A stretch of 9,764 nucleotides of DNA, taken from RYN-433 sp036558265 (GTDB lineage Bacteria > Planctomycetota > Phycisphaerae > Tepidisphaerales > Tepidisphaeraceae). The notes beneath the pieces were generated by a model, which saw only the letters and a list, made by a program, of their open reading frames with translations, searched no databases and was not told where the DNA came from. Where the stretch lies: NCBI GenBank assembly GCA_036558265.1, contig DATBFY010000379.1, forward strand, positions 1-9,764, read 5' to 3'. Of this stretch, positions 5,838-9,764 are shown in pieces (the first letter of the stretch is position 1; every line of letters starts with the position of its first letter). Position numbers and translations under genes: made by a program.

Positions 5838-6242
5838 CTACTCCTTGGCGCGCTTGGCTTCCCAATCGCGGGACTGGGTCTGGCCGTTGCGATCGAACTC
5901 CGTCTTGCCCTTGATCGTGTCGCCGTCGAGCTTGCCGGAGTACTTGGTGGTGAACTCCTGGTCCTGGCGCTTGCGGGTCACGCTGAAGGAGAGCTCGCCG
6001 TCCTTGATCTTGCCGTCCTTGATTTCCGTCTCGTTCTGCCCGCCACCGAGCGTACCGGTGAGCTTTTCGCCGTCCTGCTTGAGCTTGAGGCTGACCTCGC
6101 GCCCCGGATTGCCGTTGCGGCCGGGCATGGTCCACTTCCAGGTTCCCGTCGCGTCCTTGTCCGCCGCCCGGGCCGTACCAGCCCAGGCCGACGCCACCAT
6201 CACGCCAACCAACACCACCAGCGCATTACGAAACGTGAGCAT
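5838..6242 (-). CDS. Small secreted protein of unknown function
   Basis: 134 residues. Residues 1-26 form a Sec signal peptide (Arg5, hydrophobic core ALVVLVGVMVASAWA, cleavage at ARA/AD). The mature part is about 108 residues of alternating polar/hydrophobic strands with Gly-Asp turns: TGTWKWTMPGRNG, LKLKQDGEKLTGTLGG, IKDGKIKDGELSFSV, YSGKLDGDTIKGKTEF, SRDWEAKR. The repeating 'G..L.GD.I.GK' spacing suggests a lipocalin-like or similar beta-barrel. No catalytic motif or Cys is seen. I have the impression of similar small exported proteins in planctomycetes, without a known function. The start has GGGAGG (6247-6252) only 4 nt before the ATG, which is close but usable. It is a monocistronic unit with its own terminator; no good promoter was found upstream. 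Confidence 0.82.
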   Translation of the reverse strand: MLTFRNALVVLVGVMVASAWAGTARAADKDATGTWKWTMPGRNGNPGREVSLKLKQDGEKLTGTLGGGQNETEIKDGKIKDGELSFSVTRKRQDQEFTTKYSGKLDGDTIKGKTEFDRNGQTQSRDWEAKRAKE

Positions 6243-6569
6243 AGCTCCTCCCAGAATAAGGGGTTAGATCCTGCCGCTGCGATAGGCCTTGGCATCCCGC
6301 GCGCCACGGCGCGGAACGCCGCGACGGACGGCGCAGCACCATGCCGCCCCGTCCGTCCACCACGTATCGTTGCAACCGAGTAGTTATTTCTTCCAAGGCA
6401 AGCGTTTTTCCCTTTGTTGACGAGATCCCTACACGATGGATGTCAATTCGCACGGCTCATCCCGTGCTTGTTTTCCCTTCCCCGTCAGGGACAATCACCC
6501 CCTGATAACGCCAGCGGACCAGCGTTTGCCCAGGTGCGCGCGCCGTTCGCACGGAGGTGAACCCAGATC
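6243..6569. other. Divergent intergenic region between the secreted-protein gene and parA
   Basis: 327 nt without a convincing gene. It holds the Shine-Dalgarno sites of both flanking genes and a perfect 9-bp inverted repeat GACGGACGG (6323-6331) / CCGTCCGTC (6349-6357) with a 17-nt loop. The part 6370-6480 is A/T-richer and may carry promoters. TTGACG (6417-6422, plus) and TTGACA (6441-6446, minus) look like -35 boxes but neither has a good -10 at normal spacing. For parA the best weak pair is TTGTTT (6468-6473) with GACAAT (6490-6495). Confidence 0.5.
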
Positions 6570-7670
6570 ATGCGCATCATCGCCCTCATGAACCAGAAAG
6601 GCGGCGTCGGCAAGACCACGACCACCGTCAACCTCGGCGCCGCGCTCGCTGAGGCCGGTAAACGCGTTCTCCTCATCGACCTCGACCCCCAGGCCCACCT
6701 CACGATCAACTACGGCGTCGAGCCCTCCGACGAGATCGTTTCCCTCTACAACGTCCTGACGGACGACCGCTCGATCCTCGAGGCTATCCACAAGGTCGAT
6801 GACCGCATCGCCCTGGTTCCCTCGTCCATCGACCTCGCCGCCGCCGAGATCGAGCTGGTCAGCGTCCTGGGCCGCGAGCAGATCCTCAAGAAGCGCCTCG
6901 AGTCGGCGGACGTCGATTTCGATTACGTCCTGCTCGATTGCCCGCCGAGCCTGGGCCTGCTCACGCTCAACGCCCTGTCGGTCGCCAACGAGGTCATCAT
7001 CCCCATGCAGCCGCACTTCCTGGCGCTCCAGGGCGTGGGCAAGCTGCTGGAAACCGTCCACCTGGTCAGCCGGCGGATGAACCCGGGCCTGAAGGTCGCC
7101 GGCATCGTCCTGACCATGTTCGACAGCCAGACGCGCCTCTCCAGCGACGTCGTGAACGACCTGAACGGCTTCATCGAGCAGGCCAAGGGCAGGCCGCTGC
7201 CCTGGAGCAACGCGCGGATCTTCCGGAGCAAGATCCGGCGGAACATCAAGCTCGCCGAGTCGCCCAGCTTCGGCCAGACGATCTTGAACTACGATTCGGC
7301 GAGCAACGGCGCCGCCGATTATCGCAGCCTGGCGAAGGAGATCCTTGGCATGGAAGGAACAGCGGTGGCGCCGGGGGTGGCGGTGGCGGTCGGAGCGATG
7401 CCCGCGACGACGCCAGCAACTGCTCCCTCTCCCGGTACTCCGGGAGAGGGCCGGGGTGAGGGTTCTTCTCCCGCCGCGCAATCCACGCAACCGGTTCCGG
7501 CACAAGCTCCCACTGCCGCCCCTCCGCCGCAACCCAAACCCAAGCCTGCCGCCAAACCCAAGGCCGCCGTCCTGGTCTCCCCGGAAGAGGCCGCCCGTCT
7601 CAAGGCCGCGCGCGTCCCGCAAGTGGTCAACACGCCCACCCAGCCGCAGGAGTCCAAGCAGAGCGCCTGA
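6570..7670 (+). CDS. ParA/Soj-family ATPase with low-complexity C-terminal tail
   Basis: 366 residues. Residues 1-255 are a complete ParA ATPase: deviant Walker A KGGVGKTTT (10-18, with signature Lys10 and Lys15), switch segment LLIDLDPQAHLT, Walker B-like YVLLDCPPSLGLLTLNAL, and PMQPHFLALQGVGKL. ParA-type ATPases position chromosomes, plasmids or protein complexes by ATP-dependent DNA binding. There is no N-terminal HTH, so it is of the chromosomal Soj type. Residues about 260-345 are Pro/Ala/Lys-rich low complexity, unusual for Soj; the end (SPEEAARLKAARVPQVVNTP) is more regular. Residues 286-294 are encoded by a perfect palindromic repeat. GGAGGTGA (6553-6560) precedes the ATG by 9 nt. No parB or parS is visible, so the cargo is open. 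The downstream HIT gene follows after 10 nt, probably in one operon. Confidence 0.92.
   Translation: MRIIALMNQKGGVGKTTTTVNLGAALAEAGKRVLLIDLDPQAHLTINYGVEPSDEIVSLYNVLTDDRSILEAIHKVDDRIALVPSSIDLAAAEIELVSVLGREQILKKRLESADVDFDYVLLDCPPSLGLLTLNALSVANEVIIPMQPHFLALQGVGKLLETVHLVSRRMNPGLKVAGIVLTMFDSQTRLSSDVVNDLNGFIEQAKGRPLPWSNARIFRSKIRRNIKLAESPSFGQTILNYDSASNGAADYRSLAKEILGMEGTAVAPGVAVAVGAMPATTPATAPSPGTPGEGRGEGSSPAAQSTQPVPAQAPTAAPPPQPKPKPAAKPKAAVLVSPEEAARLKAARVPQVVNTPTQPQESKQSA
7425..7450. repeat. Palindromic repeat lying in frame inside parA
   Basis: CCCTCTCCCGG (7425-7435), loop TACT, then CCGGGAGAGGG (7440-7450): an 11-bp perfect stem, continued by CCGGGGTGAGGG. It resembles a palindromic repeat family usually seen between genes in many high-GC bacteria (general familiarity, not searched). 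Here it encodes PSPGTPGEG plus RGEG in the disordered tail. A dispersed element seems to have landed in a tolerant part of the gene and kept the frame. Confidence 0.75.
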
Positions 7671-7680
7671 ACCGGATCGC

Positions 7681-8181
7681 ATGTCCAGCAACCCCCTCTA
7701 CGCCCCCTGGCGGATGGATTACATCCGCTCGATCGACAAGAGCGACGGCGCCGCCTGTTTCATCTGCGACGCCGCCAACGCCGCCACGCCCGACCAGTGC
7801 AAGGCCCGTCTGGTCCTCTGGACCACCGAGCACTCCGTCGTGCTGATCAACCGCTACCCCTACACGAACGGCCACCTCCTGATCGCCCCGAAAGCGCATA
7901 AGGGTGAGCCGGCCGACCTCACCGCCGACGAGCAGGCCGACCTGACGCGCCAGACCATCCGCGCGATCCAACTCCTCAAGGACGCCATGAGCCCGCAAGG
8001 CTTTAACCTCGGCATCAACCTCGGCCGCGTCGCCGGCGCGGGCTTGCCCGGCCACATCCACCAGCACGTGGTCCCCCGCTGGAACGGCGACACCAACTTC
8101 ATGACCGTCGTCGCCGACGTCCGCGTGGTGCCGCAGGCGATGTCGCAGCTTTACGATGAACTGATCCGAAAGATCCAATGA
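7681..8181 (+). CDS. HIT-family nucleotide hydrolase/phosphorylase (AP4A phosphorylase-like)
   Basis: 166 residues. The C-terminal half carries the histidine triad HIHQHVVPRW (His125, His127, His129), the nucleophile and phosphate-binding site of HIT enzymes, preceded by NLGINLGRVAGAGLPG. The N-terminus LYAPWRMDYIRS and the CFIC pair (Cys26, Cys29) match the bacterial AP4A-phosphorylase-like subgroup (Mycobacterium Rv2613c type), where the Cys pair helps bind Zn. The likely reaction is cleavage of diadenosine tetraphosphate or a related dinucleotide; the exact substrate cannot be read. The ATG lies 10 nt after the parA stop with no clear Shine-Dalgarno, so translation is probably coupled to parA. 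The stop codon TGA lies inside a CAATGACC repeat unit that continues downstream. Confidence 0.9.
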   Translation: MSSNPLYAPWRMDYIRSIDKSDGAACFICDAANAATPDQCKARLVLWTTEHSVVLINRYPYTNGHLLIAPKAHKGEPADLTADEQADLTRQTIRAIQLLKDAMSPQGFNLGINLGRVAGAGLPGHIHQHVVPRWNGDTNFMTVVADVRVVPQAMSQLYDELIRKIQ

Positions 8182-8250
8182 CCAAGCATCAATTCTCAAA
8201 CGAATTCCAATGACCGGAATTCAAATGACCCAAACGTCGCGCGGCGTTTG
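8174..8250. repeat. Intergenic short repeats (CAATGACC units) and hairpin
   Basis: Tandem 15-bp units GAATTCCAATGACCG (8202-8216) and GAATTCAAATGACCC (8217-8231) differ at two positions. A further CCAATGACC starts at 8175 and provides the stop of the HIT gene. CAAACG (8231-8236) pairs with CGTTTG (8245-8250) to form a small hairpin that could serve as a weak terminator, without a U-tract. Part of the 8175-8270 segment is weakly self-complementary. GGTCATT copies near 5692-5719 look like fragments of the same family in the opposite orientation. Confidence 0.6.
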
Positions 8251-8300
8251 CTTGGACCTTGGTGCTTCCTCCGCCGCCTACTCATCTCAGCCGCACCCGC

Positions 8301-8306
8301 TATAAT
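8301..8306 (+). promoter_or_regulatory. -10 box of a near-leaderless mRNA
   Basis: A perfect TATAAT ends 10 nt before the ATG at 8317, so transcription would begin about 4-5 nt upstream of the start codon. No good -35 lies 16-18 nt upstream and no extended TGN is seen. The gene has no Shine-Dalgarno, which fits a leaderless mRNA. Confidence 0.5.
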
Positions 8307-8316
8307 CCCGCCGCAT

Positions 8317-8601
8317 ATGGACGATTCGATCCGCAAGCAACTGGTCCCGGGCGCCCGCGTGACCGTCCTCCAGCAGTTCGCCCACCGCATCCCCGAAAAG
8401 GCCTGGAGCGACAAGGTCACCGGCACGGTCATCGAATACGTCCAGAAGCCGACCGGGAGCTGGTACGCCCACAGCAAGAACGAGAAGCTCTGGCTCGACC
8501 GCCTCAAGATCCGCCGCGACGACGGCGAGCTGATGATGTTGAACCTGGATGAGTACAGCCACATTGTGGTGGAAGCCGCGAAGCCAGACGGTAAGCCCTA
8601 A
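8317..8601 (+). CDS. Conserved small hypothetical protein, probable beta-barrel
   Basis: 94 residues, no signal peptide and no Cys. The pattern is strand-rich: PGARVTVLQQFAHR, WSDKVTGTVIEYVQKPTGSW, EKLWLDRLKIRRDDGELMML and DEYSHIVV. An opening PG.RV, a central TGTV and repeated aromatic/charged turns suggest a small SH3/KOW-like barrel. I recall similar proteins of about 80-95 residues in varied bacteria, without a function. ATG 8317 was chosen over an upstream TTG (8248), which would put repeat-derived sequence in the protein; it also fits the TATAAT just before. The charged C-terminus (AAKPDGKP) is probably flexible. It stands between two repeat blocks, so it is likely its own unit. It may bind a nucleic acid or a partner protein; this is a guess from fold alone. 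Confidence 0.8.
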   Translation: MDDSIRKQLVPGARVTVLQQFAHRIPEKAWSDKVTGTVIEYVQKPTGSWYAHSKNEKLWLDRLKIRRDDGELMMLNLDEYSHIVVEAAKPDGKP

Positions 8602-8604
8602 AAC

Positions 8605-8700
8605 GAGGATGGAGGATAGAGGATGGAAGATGGATGAAGATCACGGCGCATGAATGGACGTTCGTCTTCCTCCATCCTCCATCTTCCATTCTCCATCTTC
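8605..8700. repeat. Imperfect inverted repeat, GGATGGAGGAT family
   Basis: Left arm 8605-8640 is purine-rich and built of GGATGGA/GGATAGA/AGATGGA units. Right arm 8665-8700 is its complement with 30 of 36 positions matching; 24 nt lie between. It sits 4 nt after the small hypothetical gene and 13 nt before the kinase start. It has the form of the dispersed purine/pyrimidine palindromes I know from planctomycete genomes. It could fold into a long hairpin and act as a terminator-like or mRNA-stabilising element. Confidence 0.75.
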
Positions 8701-8713
8701 GCCTTCTGACCTC

Positions 8714-9691
8714 ATGCCCACCCAGCCCGCCCCCGATTCCCGCGCCGCCCGCACCGGCAACCTCGACGCCGCGATCTTCGGCCTCATCGTCGCCGACCTG
8801 ATCGCCACGCCGATGGACCTGCGCAACCCCCCGCCCCCCGGCGGCCTGGCGATCATCGACGCGGTCACGCTCACCACCGGCGGCAACGTCTGCAACACCG
8901 GCGTCGCCATGGCCAAGCTCGGCCAGCGCGTCGCCGCGGCAGGCATGGTCGGGAACGATGTCCTTGGATCCGCCGTCCGCGAACGCCTCGAGCGCGAGGG
9001 TGTGGACACCTCCGCGATCTTCGACTCTGACGACGCGCAGACCTCGGCCACGGTCGTCGCCGTCGAGCCCGGCGGCGAGCGCGTCTTCTATCACACGCCC
9101 GGCCCGACGCCGCTGATCGACAAGGAACTCTTCCGCAAGTGCATCCCCCTCTTCCGGTGGTGCTCGTTCGTGCAGGTGGGTTACTTCGGCCTGCTCCCCG
9201 GCATCACCGCCGACCTGCCCGAGCTTTTCGAAGAGCTCCGCGCGCTCGCCCCCCGCACGCGAATCGCCCTCGACACGGTTAATCCGCCGGCTGACCCGAA
9301 GCTTCTCTGGCCGATCCTGCCGCACCTGGACCTGTTCGCCCCGTCGCGCACCGAGGCCAAGGCCCTGACCGGCGAGACCGAGCCCTCGAAGATGGCCGGA
9401 GCGTTCCGCGAGCACATGAAGACGGGCCTCGTCGGCATCAAGCTCGACGTGGAGGGCTGCTACCTCGACGACGGCCGCCTGAGCATCCGCGTCCCGGCCG
9501 CGAAGATCAGTGTCGTGGACACGACCGGCGCCGGCGACACGTGGTTCGGCGCCCTGATGACGGCGTTGATGAAAGGCATGCCGCTGGAGCCGGCCGGCAA
9601 GTTCGCCAACCGCGCCGCCGCCGACTGCTGCACGGCCCTGGGCGCGTCGGCGGGGGTGCGGAGCTTCGAAGACACGCTGGCGAGGATGTGA
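8714..9691 (+). CDS. PfkB-family carbohydrate/nucleoside kinase
   Basis: 325 residues, the usual size for ribokinase-like kinases. PfkB signature 1 is at TTGGNVCNTGVAMAKLG (Gly56-Gly57-Asn58), where the sugar binds. Signature 2 is VVDTTGAGDTWFGALMTALM, with DTTGAGD at 269-275 and catalytic-base Asp275, plus the anion hole. Other family marks are VAAAGMVGNDVLG, LERVGVD-like LEREGVDTSAIF, and LDLFAPSRTEAKALTG. The reaction is ATP-dependent phosphorylation of a sugar or nucleoside hydroxyl; ribokinase, fructokinase and adenosine-kinase subtypes cannot be separated here. ATG 8714 was chosen because codons upstream in the frame lie in the repeat; it has no Shine-Dalgarno. The first about 15 residues are Pro/Ala-rich, and PPPPGG (about 39-44) precedes the sugar-binding part. 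The next gene starts 10 nt after the stop, so an operon is likely. Confidence 0.93.
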   Translation: MPTQPAPDSRAARTGNLDAAIFGLIVADLIATPMDLRNPPPPGGLAIIDAVTLTTGGNVCNTGVAMAKLGQRVAAAGMVGNDVLGSAVRERLEREGVDTSAIFDSDDAQTSATVVAVEPGGERVFYHTPGPTPLIDKELFRKCIPLFRWCSFVQVGYFGLLPGITADLPELFEELRALAPRTRIALDTVNPPADPKLLWPILPHLDLFAPSRTEAKALTGETEPSKMAGAFREHMKTGLVGIKLDVEGCYLDDGRLSIRVPAAKISVVDTTGAGDTWFGALMTALMKGMPLEPAGKFANRAAADCCTALGASAGVRSFEDTLARM

Positions 9692-9701
9692 GGCACGACC
9701 C

Positions 9702-9764
9702 ATGCCGCCACCCATGATCGGCAACTGGTCCGTCGAAGTGCACGCCGTCCGCCCCTTCACGATC
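9702..9764 (+). CDS. Start of a downstream gene (3' partial)
   Basis: An open frame from ATG 9702 runs to the window end, 21 codons: MPPPMIGNWSVEVHAVRPFT and on. It begins 10 nt after the kinase stop on the same strand, the same spacing as the parA-HIT pair. A second in-frame ATG at 9714 is an alternative start. There is no Shine-Dalgarno. Too little is visible to name it; being next to a PfkB kinase, it may belong to a sugar pathway. Confidence 0.5.
   Translation, partial: MPPPMIGNWSVEVHAVRPFTI

Noticed and set aside
6417..6446. Promoter from TTGACG (plus) or TTGACA (minus)
   Set aside because: Good -35 boxes but no acceptable -10 at 16-18 nt on either strand.
6226..6453. A 75-codon minus-strand frame in the intergenic region
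   Set aside because: GTG start without a Shine-Dalgarno, overlaps the start of the secreted-protein gene, Arg-rich with no pattern.
6495..7691. A 398-codon minus-strand open frame opposite parA
   Set aside because: Antisense shadow of a gene with intact Walker motifs; Gly/Arg/Asp-rich without protein-like features.
8504..9760. A 418-codon minus-strand open frame opposite the PfkB kinase
   Set aside because: Antisense shadow; its C-terminal part translates the purine-rich repeat and it has no recognisable domain or start signal.

Overview
The window looks like an ordinary chromosomal segment of a high-GC bacterium, most likely a planctomycete (Phycisphaerae-like) or a close relative in the PVC group. 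This is inferred from several signs: strongly G/C-biased third positions; small secreted proteins of a type I associate with planctomycetes; a tiny Lys-Lys-repeat peptide; weak or absent Shine-Dalgarno sites on several genes; and intergenic palindromic repeats ('CACCGC.GAGACGCAG', 'GGATGGAGGAT', 'CAATGACC', 'CCCTCTCCCGG') of kinds I know from such genomes. No phage, plasmid, transposase or CRISPR signal is visible.

Layout. 1-2512 (+): a signalling block with the C-terminal part of a PAS histidine kinase (cut by the window start), a receiver-only response regulator, and a FixJ-type receiver/LuxR-HTH regulator with its own good sigma70-type promoter. 2513-5143 (-): a secreted Cys-rich YHS/TRASH-like protein with a clear rho-independent terminator, a 7Fe-type ferredoxin with its own promoter, and cofactor-independent phosphoglycerate mutase (gpmI). 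5144-5691: a long imperfect inverted repeat, then a compact unit with a sigma70-type promoter, a perfect Shine-Dalgarno, a 21-residue Lys-Lys-repeat peptide, a structured 3' region and a strong terminator. 5762-6242 (-): a small secreted beta-rich protein of unknown function and its terminator hairpin. 6570-8181 (+): a ParA-type ATPase with a low-complexity tail, followed 10 nt later by a HIT-family protein. 8317-9764 (+): a small conserved hypothetical gene with a near-leaderless promoter, a PfkB-family sugar/nucleoside kinase, and the first 21 codons of another gene.

How the genes work together. The kinase and two regulators probably form one phosphorelay. gpmI (lower glycolysis) and the PfkB kinase are metabolic; the ferredoxin is an electron carrier. 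ParA without an adjacent ParB, followed by a HIT nucleotide hydrolase/phosphorylase, is a housekeeping-type pair. I see no convincing new multi-gene system. The signals most worth a second look are non-coding or very small: the lysine-rich peptide/structured RNA unit, a palindromic repeat lying in frame inside parA, a 12-bp inverted repeat over the YHS-gene promoter, and the 18-bp palindrome after the kinase gene.
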